From the NCBI GenBank assembly GCA_027972325.1, contig JAPMOS010000017.1, positions 516,501-580,500 on the forward strand: DNA of 64,000 nt, written 5' to 3'. Under the pieces are notes generated by a model. It was not told the origin of the DNA, made no database searches, and saw only the letters and a list, made by a program, of their open reading frames with translations. The DNA comes from Paratrimastix pyriformis. Taxonomy: Eukaryota > Preaxostyla > Paratrimastigidae. Both the position numbers and the translations under genes were made by a program. This document shows, in pieces, positions 13,394-29,886 of the stretch; the stretch's first letter is position 1; every line of letters starts with the position of its first letter.

Positions 13394-14810
13394 GCTGTTT
13401 TCCTCCCGACCCACTGTTGTTGTTGTTGGTGGTGGTGGTGGTGGTTGTTGTTTGTTGTTGTTGTTGTGACGCGATCCCCTGTCGTGCGCCGCCGTGGTTT
13501 TCCTGCAAGAATCTCCCTTTCTTCCTCGCCACCGATCCATCATGGGGCCTACCCTCCCATTCCCCCCCCCCCCCCCCCCCCCCCCCTCCGCAGCGGTCGG
13601 CCTTGCCCCGGTGGTCACCCGTCTTATGCCCGCCTCGTCCTCCTGGTCGTCCCCCACCGCCATCCTCGTCTCGGGTGCCAACTTCCGCCCGGGCCTCCGA
13701 CTGACCATCGGCGGGCTCACCTGCCCCAACCCCAGTGTCATCTCGTCTCGCATTCGATGCAACCTGCCCGCCCCTGGTGCCGGCCACTACGGGCCTGTGG
13801 ACGTGGTGGTGACGAACATGGATGGGACTGTGGGCCTGCTGGCTGGCGGGTACACCTTCACGGGCACGGCGCCTGTCGTGACGGGCATCTCGCCGTCCAC
13901 TGTCAGCCTTCCCGCCGCCAGCAACCAGCTGCTTCGTCTCAATTTGACCGTGACGGGTCACGACTTCCAGCAAGGGGCCGTGGTCATGCTGGGCAACCAG
14001 AGTTGCGCTGATCCCGAGGTCGACCTGACCGGGAGTAACATCACCTGCCTCCTGACCATCGATCTGGGGGGAGTCAGCCCCGGGCCGACCGAAATCATTG
14101 TCATCAACGCGGACGGGCTCACCAGCGCGGCAGCCAACGGATCATCAGGCGGCGAGGCTCACGCATTTTACTTCCAAGGTCCGTGATTCCTGCTCCCATC
14201 CATCCACCGCCATTCAAACCTGCAGCCATCCCTCATTCATTGCATCGCCCGCCCCCCCCACATGAGCACTGGGAGCCATGCGTCGTTGGCTTTGCCCCGA
14301 GGCATCCTCAGCTAGGAACGCACGTGAGCTCCACCATCGATCCGATCATCATCTCCAATCTCGCTCTCGCCGTTGTCGCATCTCCCCTGCAGGCCCGGCC
14401 CCAACCCTGGCCGGCCTGAGCCCGTCCCTGGGCCCGTGCAACCTGGGCACCCCGGTGGTCCTGCAGGGAACCAGCCTGCGGCCCGGTGCGACCGTGTGGG
14501 TGGGCGACCAGCGCTGCCTGAACGCGACCCTGGCGGCTGATGGTCGTTCGGTCAGCTGCGTGGTGCCGCCTGCCATTGCCTCCCTGGCGGCCCAGCTGGC
14601 CGAGTCCCCGGCCAACGCGAGTGTGCCCGTGGATGTGCGGGTGCGGAACGACGACATGACTGAGGTCACACTCAGCCAGGCCTTCGTCTACACGGCCGCT
14701 GTGGTGGGGGGCAGCGGCACGCTCTCCGGTCCGTGCGGTCATCTTGTTGTCAGTGATGATGATCTGGATGATGATCTGGATGATGATCTGGATGATGATC
14801 TGGATGATGA

Positions 14811-14909
<99 letters not shown>

Positions 14910-15135
14910 CGTGGATGATGATTGATGATGGTTGTTGTTGCTGATGGTTTCGCCGAGACTCACCACCTCTGCCCCCCATCCTGCCCCTGATGGTGTGGGT
15001 GTCCTCGCAGCCACGGCCGTCACGCTCATCTCGGTGGGTGCCGCTATTGCGGGCCTCCTGTGCGTCAGTCTTCTCGTGTTGCTGCTGCTGCTTCGCCGCC
15101 GCCGCCACAGCCGCATGCGTGTGGTTCCGAAGTAG
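5177..15135 (+). CDS. Single-pass surface protein: RCC1-like propeller plus about 12 IPT/TIG-like domains
   Basis: The start MFGRGNHFF is followed by a hydrophobic signal segment (LVFIFALFVPATC). Early exons close in frame: 5177..5261, 5309..5352, 5403..5543, 5603..5650, 5786..5869, 5952..5999, 6198..6358, 6420..6547. They carry RCC1-type repeats (GDNSKGQLGLG, GDSSHGN, GSNAVGRLGLG, GSVGQNMNGL, GSNAYG). From 7682 onward come IPT/TIG-type immunoglobulin-like folds of the form PTVTGATPSAVIPGGEQVTL, interleaved with two longer Ig-like exons (10449-10780, 11010-11335). Many N-x-S/T sites and paired cysteines suit an extracellular protein. The last exon (15011..15135) encodes a membrane helix ending in LLVLLLLL and a short basic tail RRRRHSRMRVVPK. 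The join near 6857-7060 does not close in my reading, so one small exon may be missed. A receptor or adhesin is inferred; no ligand can be named. Confidence 0.8.
6600..8590. repeat. Intronic microsatellites of the RCC1/IPT gene, 5' half
   Basis: (CAGCAT)n at 6690-6770, CATCACACTC minisatellite at 6898-7028, (TCC)n at 7408-7500, (CAGCAT)n at 8260-8330, and ATCCAATC/CATCATC arrays to 8590. Each lies between coding exons. Confidence 0.9.
9410..14930. repeat. Intronic microsatellites of the RCC1/IPT gene, 3' half
   Basis: (GAT)n with variants at 9410-9690, 11875-12215 and 14750-14930; (TGT)n at 13335-13470; pure C tracts at about 10968-10984 and 13562-13588 just upstream of 3' splice sites. Coding exons lie between them. 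Confidence 0.9.
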
Positions 15136-16209
15136 AGCAGATGGACAGAAGGACGGACCGCCATCCACTTCGGCTGCCCGGCACGGCAGAGATATTGTTG
15201 AGTGACAAAAACCGAAGGGCGAGCCTTCTTGCCCGAATTTTGACTTTTTATTTGTGACGAGTTTGTTTTCACCCCTCCTTGATGATGCACGCTCTCCGCA
15301 CCCTCTGGGCCAACACCCTCCGAAGGACGAGCGAAGTGAAGTGGGGTTCTTGCCGTACGTCATTGACCTTTTCATTTTGTTTTGTTTGTGTGCGTCTGAT
15401 TTTTTTTATTTTTCTTCGCCTCCTTGCTCCCAACCCCCTCTGGACCCAGCCACAGCGTGGGATGCGATTCCCCGATGTCGCCTCTTTGGATGTTGTGCGG
15501 CAATCGAGGAGCGGGTCGACCCCACCGTGCGCTGCTTGTTCGACAGACCCATGTGCATCCCCTCCACTCCACTCTGTCACAATGTCCGCGACGTGGAGAG
15601 CGTCGAAGCGGACGGGGGACATCCACACTCCCCCCCTCCCCACATTTTTTTGGGGACGGGTCGTGTTGGGACCCCACCGCGCGATCCCAAGTTTGTTTGC
15701 TCTGGTTTTGGTGTTTGTTGTTGGGTTTCGAATTTGCTTTGGCGTTTATTCGGTCGGTCGATCCCCGATCCTCCTCCTCTCCCTCCGACCGGCGTCTGCA
15801 CTGGCGGTCTGGCTGTGGCAGTTTTCCGACTTCCCGACCAGACGCTTTCTGCTGTTTTGTGTGGCCCTGGGGTTCTTCTTCTTCTTCTTGTTCCCCGTGG
15901 TTGCCATTGCACACCACTCCATCCCACCCATAGCGAAAAGTATTAAAATTACTCTGAAGAGGGCCCCGTCTGGGAGGGGGCGACCGATCATCCCCAGGCT
16001 GCTCCCGGAGGGGGGGGGGGCCATGGCTGGCCGCTCGTCCCTCACTATTGGCTGACCCGCCTCTGTCAGGATCGTGTCTGGTGTTGCGTCTGGGCGTTAT
16101 TATTGAATCCGGGGAAGAAAAGTAAGTAAAAAAAACAAAACAAATGTATATCGACCGCAGGAAAAAAAAACAGAGAGAGTTGGGGATGTTGTTATTCGAA
16201 CGAACGGTG
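15136..16209. other. Tail-to-tail intergenic region, no gene seen
   Basis: Lies between the stop of the RCC1/IPT gene (+) and the stop of cathepsin Z (-). It is pyrimidine-rich on the + strand, with T tracts near 15400. It has open frames but no recognisable domain, and probably holds the two 3' untranslated regions. Confidence 0.6.
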
Positions 16210-17518
16210 TTACATCAGCTTGGGGACGGCCCAGGTGCAGGATTCCTCAATGCCGAAGAGGTTCTTTCCACGCTGGAGGCGGAACCAGCCACCTGTCGAT
16301 GCCGCATCAGAGGGGTGAGCAACAGAGTCATCATAACCCACCCGGCACCACAGACCCTCACCCCAGCTGGTGCCCCAGCTGTTGCGAACCTGTTTCAGTG
16401 AAAGAAAGAAGGGGTGTGTGAGAAGGCACAGGGGCACAAAGCAACTCGCAGACAATCCAGTAAGGAATCCCGCGCTCGACGCTCCAACCTGGGAACACGG
16501 AGACGCGCGAGAAGAAAAGGGGGAACGTGAAATGAAGAGGGGAAGATGAGGACAGACCGGTCACCGAGATGATGTGGCCGCCGAGGACCTGACCCGCATC
16601 CGAGGTGATCACCCCACCTTCGTAGTCAAGGAAGGGTTCGGTCACCTGGGGTTGAAGCGACGACAGAGTGAGTCATTCCCCGAGGGGAGGAACAGACCCC
16701 GATGGTGCACGAGATGGGACCACGGCCGTAGATCTCGGCCATCATCTTGTCCATCCCCTGGACGCTGCCGAACTCGGAAATATGGTAGGTCGTGAAGTTG
16801 GTGACGGGGTGGCACTCCGAGGCAGGAGCGTCAATATTCCTGTGGGGTCTTGTGAGTGAATTGTCATTCTGGGAGCCAGACATATCGCAAGTGTAGCAAC
16901 GAGCTTCGCTGGTGCATTTCATATCCTTGGCTTGATAGGGGTTGCAAGTCTAATGGAAGGGTTGAGTTGTCGCGCGGAGCCAAACAATGGGCGAACCTCA
17001 TCGACGGCGCCATTCTTCTGAATGTACTGATAGACTCCATAATCATCACCACCCTCACAGCTACGACAAAAAAACAAGTGGGGAGATCCCGCAGAAGCCC
17101 TGTCGGACCTTCCGGCGCCAGCACAGGCAATGATCTCTTGAACCGAGAATAAAATGTCTGGGAAGGCATTCTTGCGGGCAAGCTTAAAACGGTCGGCCAG
17201 CGCTGTGGGGCGAGAAGTCAGGAAGCCGCTGGACACGACGGGTCACGGACCGGAAGTGGCACCATGGGCCCAGCAGGAGCCGCACCATTGTGGGACGTGC
17301 TGGTTGGTGTTCTTCGAAGCGTAGCTGATCCCGTTCAACTGCCGAATATCGTAGGTCTCCGGGAGGGACGCAAGCTCGAGATATTCATGAGGAAGAGGAC
17401 TCAGGACATGGCCCTTGCGGTCAACGGTCATTTTGATGGCGCAGCCATGACCGACATAGTTCGGCCGAGCAGCCATGGCCAGCGAAGCCAGGAGAAAAAT
17501 AATAGAAAGAGCCCGCAT
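16210..17518 (-). CDS. CTSZ: Cathepsin Z/X (papain-family carboxypeptidase)
   Basis: Lysosomal/secreted cysteine protease of family C1A that removes single C-terminal residues. Eight exons close in frame: 17251..17518, 17109..17202, 16997..17060, 16882..16949, 16698..16839, 16558..16645, 16454..16488, 16210..16389 (939 nt, 312 aa; human CTSZ is about 303). There is an N-terminal signal peptide (ALSIIFLLASLAMA). The active-site Cys82 sits in WCGSCWAHGATS, preceded by QHVPQ, the counterpart of the HIP mini-loop of cathepsin X. ADRFKLARK, CEGGDDYGVYQY and DETCNPYQAKD follow the family closely. The catalytic His is in GGHIISVTGW and the Asn in RNSWGTSWGE. All catalytic residues are present, so it looks active. 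Six of seven donors are GTCYG. The intron at 16840-16881 removes only 42 nt. Confidence 0.95.
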
Positions 17519-18446
17519 CCCGATTTCGTGTGCCTGCTCGAACGAATCTGCCGAAGAACCCAGGTGACTGTGGATCCGTAGCAATTTCTAAAAAGCGTGC
17601 AAGGTGAACCAAGTTGAACCAAAGTTGAGGGAAGCACCCTGGTCGACCTCGAACTGATTTCGTGTGCGTGCAGGCACACGCCACGCGCAGAAAGAAGGTG
17701 AAAGAAAAACGTTTCACGCTCATTCTTAGCCTCCCCTGGACCCCTGAGTGGGCCAAAGGTGTTTGGAAGATTGAAAGAGACGCTGCTGCTCCATTTTGAG
17801 CGATCCAGAATGGGACCGCCTTTGCGCTCCCTTCGGTGTTCAATCGACCATTCTCCACGAGAAACCAGTTGAATAGAGTCCCAGCAAACGACTGACCCGA
17901 ATCTATTGTCTCTCTGGCCATCTCAGCGAATTGTGCCCGCTTTCGGGGGGAGCTGGGACCAGAGGTGCATCAATATGTAGTTAATCAAACCTTAGACTCA
18001 TTCACGGGTTTGGTGCGGGGAAGACCTCGCTAGATGCCGACCATGACCGATGATGAAAAAAAGGGGCAAGGGTCGGGCGATTCTTTGACAAACGGAGTCT
18101 AAAAAACTCAGAAAAGAAGAAAAGAGGTGTTGTGGGATGAGGTCGCGAGGTTTGGATGAGGTGTGATGTGGGGTCACGATTCTCGCGATCATGAAGTGTG
18201 AAAACGTCTGGACGCAAGAATCCTGGAGGCGCTGTGGCCAGTGTGCTCCTTTGCAACACCAATCAACATCACGCAGACCCCCCACTCGGTGCCCAGAAGC
18301 GGGCAAATGGTCATGAATGATAGCCTGGGTAAGGTGCTCAATTTTGGTTCAACTTGGTTCACCTTGCACGCTTTTGAAAAAAGGCTACGGAAGAATTCAA
18401 ACACTAGAATTGTTTGCCCGAAATGGATGCGTGTGAAAGATGCCTT
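17519..18446. other. Intergenic region with inverted repeat; no assigned gene
   Basis: Lies between the cathepsin Z start and the kinase stop, both on the minus strand. It holds the inverted repeat described separately. A short minus-strand frame (18189-18404) starts beside one arm, but I found no domain or convincing splice series. A small unrecognised gene cannot be excluded. Confidence 0.5.
17590..18375. repeat. Inverted repeat, arms about 40 bp, 706 bp apart
   Basis: Arm 1 (17590-17630, + strand) reads AAAAGCGTGCAAGGTGAACC and onward. Arm 2 is its reverse complement at 18337-18375, with about two mismatches in 39. No transposase lies between the arms. Confidence 0.75.
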
Positions 18447-21210
18447 CTATTCCGTCTCGCCTCCATCGTCTCTCCTCTTGGCCGAAGCACGGAGCCGGGC
18501 ATGACATGGACAGGGGCATCGCAAGGGGTCGTGAAGAGAAGCCGGCGGGGAGAGGGAGGGAGGTGGAGGTGGAGGAGCGATTCCCTGCGGTGGGGAGAAG
18601 GATGCAGGCGGGAAAGCAATTCGTCGGGATGGTGTCGGTGTCGACATCGGGGTCGGTGGAACCATGATGCCAGGCTCGGGCACCGGGGGAATGGAGGATG
18701 GGTGCGGGGCGAGGAAGGAGGTCGCCAAGAAATCGGCCAGCGAAGGTCTGGGGCACAGGAAGGGGAGAAGAGGAAAAATCAATTTGAGGTGAGAATTACC
18801 TCTTGGGGGCGGGAGACAACAGACCGGCTCTGAGGATCACGGGCCATGAGCATAGCCAGCCCCACCTGGAAGGACTCCGGCCGGGCAGCAAGCAGTGGAT
18901 GCGCGGGCGGCCTATTGGGTGTGAATGTACCACAGCACGATGATGAGCACACGGGATGCGCCGAGGGTTTGGATGTGGGAGATGGGGCGGACTGGGTGTC
19001 GTGACGATGCGGGGGAGGGAGACGCCAGACCCGGTGGCGGCTGTGACCGCGGCGATGGTTTCTGGGACTGTGGGCGCCGTGAAGGGCATGGCCGAGCAGA
19101 GCATCGCATACAGGCAGACGCCCAGCGACCAGATGTCGCTCTGCACGGACATGGCGATGTGATGAGAATGATTCTGGAGGCTCTCTCCTGAACCAGAACA
19201 GGAACGGCCGGAACAATCATCCAATCATCAGCATCCTCATCCTCATCCTCATCCTCATCCTCATCCTCATCGTCCTCATCCAGTCATCATCCAGTCATCA
19301 TCCAGTCATCATCCAGTCATCCTCATCCTCGTCCTCATCATCCAATCAGCATCATCATCGATGATGTATGCGAAAGAAGGGAGGCATCAGGGGGCGGACC
19401 TTCTCCGAGCAGGGCAGTGCCGCATCGAGCAGGAGTTCCGGCGCCATGAACTCTGTGTGTGTGTGTGTGTGTGTGGGGGGGGGGGGGGGTGATGCCGCCG
19501 ACGTGGGTGAGGGCGGTACGGACCGACAGTCCCGGTGTGCTCGTGCTGTGCGGGCCGCCAAGGACGGGAAAGAAGCGGGAAGGGAAGACCGTGAAAGCGG
19601 AAAAACGGGAAGGGGAAAGAGGGAGTGGCGGAAGTGAGGGCACACGGGCAGGCGGGAGGGGGCAGCGGGGCAGAGATGGGGGCAGGGACGAGGTCGGGAC
19701 GGGGACCTGCGAGGGCTGATCGGAGATGGGCAGGAAGCTCTGGCCGAAGTCGGTCAGCATCACCTCGAGCCTGATCGGTGCCAATCATGGGGGTCCAGGT
19801 GGGGGGGATGGATGCGGTGGGGGAGGAGGTGGCATCACCCCCGACCTGATGGCAATCATGGCCAAGTGGAGTGACCGCCCTGCGACGTGTGGAACCAAGG
19901 ACCTGGCCGACTTCGACGACCGTGCCTTCCCTCAGCGCCACGGTCAGAATCGACGTTAGACAGACTCACGTCTTGGTTCGCTCCGACGTGGGAACTGTGG
20001 AAAAAACCTGAAACACGCCCCCTCTCCGGAATAGGGAGGGAGCATGCCAGCCCTGTAAGGGCTGTATCACAGTGGATAAAAACTCGCGAAAAAAACTTTC
20101 GCAGTGATAGCCTTGACCACAGCCAGGCCGGCCCTCATCAGGCCCCACCACCAGCCAGAAAATTATGGGACATGAAACCACAAAAAAAAGGGACCACCTC
20201 ATGCAGGGACGACAGACGATTTGTGGCCCGCGACGTCCTCCGTCCAGTTGAGAAGCAGGTTCTGCAGCTGTCGCGCCAGAGAGGCAGAGCCGTCCACGAC
20301 CACCACCACCATGATGATGATGGCGATGATGGCGATGTGGCGATGCAGACCTTCATATCGCAGTGGACCACCCCCAGGGCGTGCAGGTGCATGAGGCCCC
20401 GGCAGACGCCCTCGAAGAGCGCGGCCACCTCGGCATTCGACAGAACCCGCACCCAGGTGCCGCCTGGCCCCAGCGGGTAGATCCCTCCCTGGGTAACGAT
20501 CGCTGCCGGGTCGGAAGTGCCGGGTGGTTGGAGTGGCGGGCGTGATGGCTGGGGTGGCGGCGGTGGGAGCTGGGTTGATGGTGGTGGGGCTGGATGTTGT
20601 TGTGATGGCTGTGTTGGTGGGGTTGTGTGTTGCTGCTGTTGCTGTTGCTGGTGCTTGGCGTGGCGGGCGCGAAGAACCGTCGCCATATGGCCCGTGTAGA
20701 CCGCTGGCGAAAAGACGGGTTTGGACGAAGGGATGGAATGATGAATTCGTGTGTTTGCGTGCTGTTGTGCCCATCCCACCCGTGCCGCTCCCCACACCCC
20801 ACCCCACCTGATCCCCCCATCCCTGCCTCACACCCAAAACCCCCTGCGTGTGTCGTGTGTCGCGTGCGTGTGTGGGCCCAGACAGACTTCCCCACCACCA
20901 CCCCAAAACCCCTGAGTCGGTCGGATGGACTGGGGACAGACTTCCCGTCTGTGGGTCAGCGTACTGATCCTCCCCTCCGCCGCCCTCCGCCACTGCCGCT
21001 GCGGGCTGCAGTGGTCCCGTTGGGCCGGGCGGGTGGTGGTGGGCGCCGCCGGGGCGGGGCGGGGAGCCACCGACGGCGGCTGTTGTGGTGGCGGGCATGG
21101 GCATGGGCATGGGCGGGCTGAAGATGTAATCGGCCAGGTTGCCCCCGTTGGCGTACTCCATCAGGATGAACAGATGCGGAACTCGGGGGCAGAAGGGAGA
21201 CGGCTGTGGT

Positions 21211-21241
<31 letters not shown>

Positions 21242-23575
21242 GGGAAGTGAGATATCCGACTGAGTCAGATGGCTGCACGTTCCCTCAGAGATTGCACAGG
21301 CGCGGGACGTGTGTCATCCGTACATGTTGCCGACACGAGGGTCCAAAAACGTCCTGGCGGATCATCGCAGCCCAACACATCGGGAGGGGCAGGGAAAGAG
21401 ACAGGGACGGCAACATCCGGGCGCTGCTGGGGACGCTCCAACTCACGCTGCTCCTGTGTGTCTGTCTCTTGTGTGTCCCTTGTGTCTGTCTCTTGTGTGT
21501 CCCCTGTGTGTCCGTGTGGTTGCACCCGAGGAGCCCAGTGATTGTATTTGACACACGAACACGGGCGGCCTCCCAAAAGGCAGACCGACCTGGTGGTATT
21601 CAAGCCAGGAATGCTTGTACGCGATGACATTGGGATGGTGCAGCTTCTCCAAAACGCGCACCTCGCGGAGGACGTGGCGGAGCCAGGGGTGGTCCTCCCC
21701 TGCAATGCAGCACACACCCCACATCCCCCAGCGCGCAGGTCAGGACGAAAGGGCAGATGCGCTTGCGTGACTGACCAATCGGCCAGGAAGGGTCTCAAAA
21801 TGACGCACAGCTGAGCGAACTTGGGGCCGGTGGCGAACAAGAATAAGTTATGATGACTCGCAAATAGGTGGGTTTGTGTGAATATGACCTGTTCTTGGAG
21901 CCCGGCAAGATGGGATGGGCTGGTGGTTGGTGATGGCGGGTGGCTGGTCAGGTCATCGTGGTGATGTTTGATGTCGTCTGTCCAAGTCGGGACCCCGCCC
22001 CGCTCCACACCACCACCGGTGGGCAGGACATGACATGACATGCTGCTGTTTGGCCGGCAGACCCACAGCCACCTGCTTGACGGCGTACGTGCCCAGCTCG
22101 ATGCCGCGGAGCATGTGACGGCACCGAAACACCGAGCCGAACCGCCCGCTGCCAAGCTGCTCCCAACCCGGACAAACAGCAACAACAACAACAACAGCAG
22201 GAACAACAACGCCAACAACGAACGAACCACAGGACAGCGGCCGAAATCCCCCCCAGAAGATGAGTCGAGAGCTGTTGGTGGTGCTGTGGGGAAGGGAGGG
22301 GCAGGAGGGAGGGAGGGAGGGAGGGAGGGAGGGGCAGGAGGGAGGGAGGGAGGGGGGGGGGGGGGGGGTGAGGAGGAATCGTGACCTTCTCCTCCTGGAC
22401 GAAGAACTTGCGGTAATAACCCTGGTTGACCAGGTCGACCCCGTCCATGTCGGTGGATCCGCCCCCGGTGCCATTCCCGCCCATCCCCATCCCCAGGACG
22501 CCCTCCACGCCCCCGCCTGCCGGTTCGGTGGACATCCCCTGGTCGGACTCGGCCTCCAGGCCGGCTGAGAGGGCCGCGGCGCTGGTGTGCATGGTGGAGG
22601 CAAGCATCAGGGTGCCCCCCGAGGGAAACGCGCTCGGGGTGGGTGGCGATGGGGCCGGCGGGAGCATGGGCGAGCGGACTTGGCCGCGAGGGAAGGGGGA
22701 GGGTGGAGGGCTGGGGAACATGGCGCTGTGGGGGCGGACGAGGCCCCATGGGTGGGTTGGGGTCGGGGGCTGGGGAGAGGTGGTGGTGACGGTGGCGGAG
22801 GAGGAGGAGGAGGCGCGACCGCCGGCGATGGGGCGAAACTGGGGCGTCGAGAAGAAGGCCGAGGCGAGGGTGTCGGCCTGGGGTGAGATCGACCCGTCCA
22901 GAAACGGGGTTGGAAGGGGACGGGCAGCAGCAGCAGCAGCTCCAACCTGGGGTGAAGCAACCACCTTGATGCGATCGGGCCCCGTCGACAGAACCTCTTC
23001 AATGTGCATCCGGTGGGGGTGCGGAGCGCGAGGTGACTCGCTGGATTTGGGGGTGGGGTTTTCGTTATCGATGATGATGAAGTCCGGCTGGTCGTCTGCC
23101 GGCGGCGGGCTGGTGCTCTCGGGCGCGAGAAAGGGAGCGGGGCGAGAGGAGGCTACCCCGGGGGCAGGGATGGCTGCGATTGTCGCGTCGCCACCACCCT
23201 TGCGTGCATACGCAGTGTGGGACCGTGCCAAGATACTGAAGTAATCTTGGGTCATGAAGGGCGATGTGGCGGTGGTGCCTGCTGAGCCCGGGGAATGCGG
23301 GTCCCGGAGGGTCGCACCCAATGGGAGCGTCTGCCCACAGAGTGGACAATTTCCTCTTCCCTTTTCGTGGAACGTGAAATCAGAAGTTGTTTCGGCAAGT
23401 CGAAAGAACAGACCGAGCCATGGGGCAAAATGGAGATGGACTTGGAAAAGGGGTTGTACACAACAAATTGGTGGTGAACAGGGTCGAAAAGAATTAACTG
23501 AAGACTCTCAGCTTCGCGTTGTTCGTGATAAGCACGGAGTTGGCGATCGAGATAAGAGAGATGCGAGAATTTCAT
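18447..23575 (-). CDS. IKS1-like serine/threonine protein kinase
   Basis: The start is MKFSHLSYLD and the stop a TAG at 18447. The N-terminus has the IKS1/iksA-type block LILFDPVHHQFVVYNPFSK, then the metal-knuckle motif CPLCGQTLPLG and FMTQDYFSIL, followed by a long Pro/Ser-rich linker. The kinase domain begins EEKLGSGRFGSVF (P-loop), AVKQVAVG (catalytic Lys), LREVRVLEKLHHPNVI (helix C), KHSWLEY (IKS1 hallmark) and LFILMEYANGGNL (hinge). The catalytic loop HCDMKLQN keeps Asp, Lys and Asn but has Cys in place of the usual Arg of HRD; TDFGQSF and FMAPELL follow. A Pro/Gln-rich insert (20351..20703) sits between hinge and catalytic loop. Exons that close in frame: 23414..23575, 22386..23360, 22063..22156, 21586..21699, 20942..21181, 20351..20703, 20218..20267. 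The exon between 19970 and 19750 is not resolved. Repeat copy B lies in the intron below 20218. Confidence 0.85.
19215..19488. repeat. (ATCCTC)n/(CATCCAGT)n and (GT)n-poly-G in kinase introns
   Basis: Simple repeats at 19215-19360, and (GT)n running into poly-G at 19455-19488. On the coding strand this is a C tract plus (CA)n directly upstream of the FMAPE exon. A similar (GT)n-poly-G block lies at 21205-21243. Confidence 0.85.
20013..20182 (-). repeat. Dispersed intronic repeat, copy B
   Basis: Full-length partner of copy A with the same internal inverted repeats and the same orientation relative to its host gene. It makes up most of a small intron of the IKS1-like kinase that starts at 20217. 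Differences from copy A are scattered substitutions and small indels, so the two are related but not recent duplicates. Confidence 0.75.
22290..22372. repeat. (GGGA)n and poly-G in kinase intron
   Basis: GGGAGGGA repeats ending in a G run of about 18. On the coding strand this is a C-rich tract within the intron 22157-22385, between the linker exon and the P-loop exon. Confidence 0.85.
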
Positions 23576-23762
23576 AACTACAGAGATCCAGGGGAATTTT
23601 CGAGATAAAATTGAAAGACATGTGGCTTTCTACAGACTCTCCTTGCTGTTTGGATCGGGCTCCATCGAAGGAGTTCACGAACTCGCCGGTGCGCGGAGGA
23701 GATGAGCCTGATCCACCCAATTGGGATTTGCCACTCGCATCGGTGTCCAACTGAAGTGATCG
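23576..23762. promoter_or_regulatory. Shared 187-bp head-to-head promoter region (IKS1-like / TCF25)
   Basis: The kinase start codon (23575, minus) and the TCF25 start (23763, plus) face away from each other. Any 5' untranslated regions and both core promoters must fit in 187 bp or overlap the neighbouring gene. No TATA box is obvious. Confidence 0.6.
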
Positions 23763-29790
<6,028 letters not shown>

Positions 29791-29886
29791 TGTAGGAAAC
29801 AAGATCATGATTTCATTGCGTCCGAAAAAAACGTCCCGGGATTCGCCGGGGAAGGAAGAGAACAAGAATTAACACGCTCTCTCTGA

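Noticed and set aside
15254-15946. 230-codon open frame between the RCC1/IPT gene and cathepsin Z
   Set aside because: No domain, no supporting splice pattern, and overlapping open frames of similar length on both strands; more likely 3' untranslated sequence.
16210-17518. Cathepsin B or L identity
   Set aside because: The QHVPQWCGSCWAH loop, DETCNPYQAKD and the short proregion are specific to cathepsin Z/X; no occluding loop or ERFNIN helix is seen.
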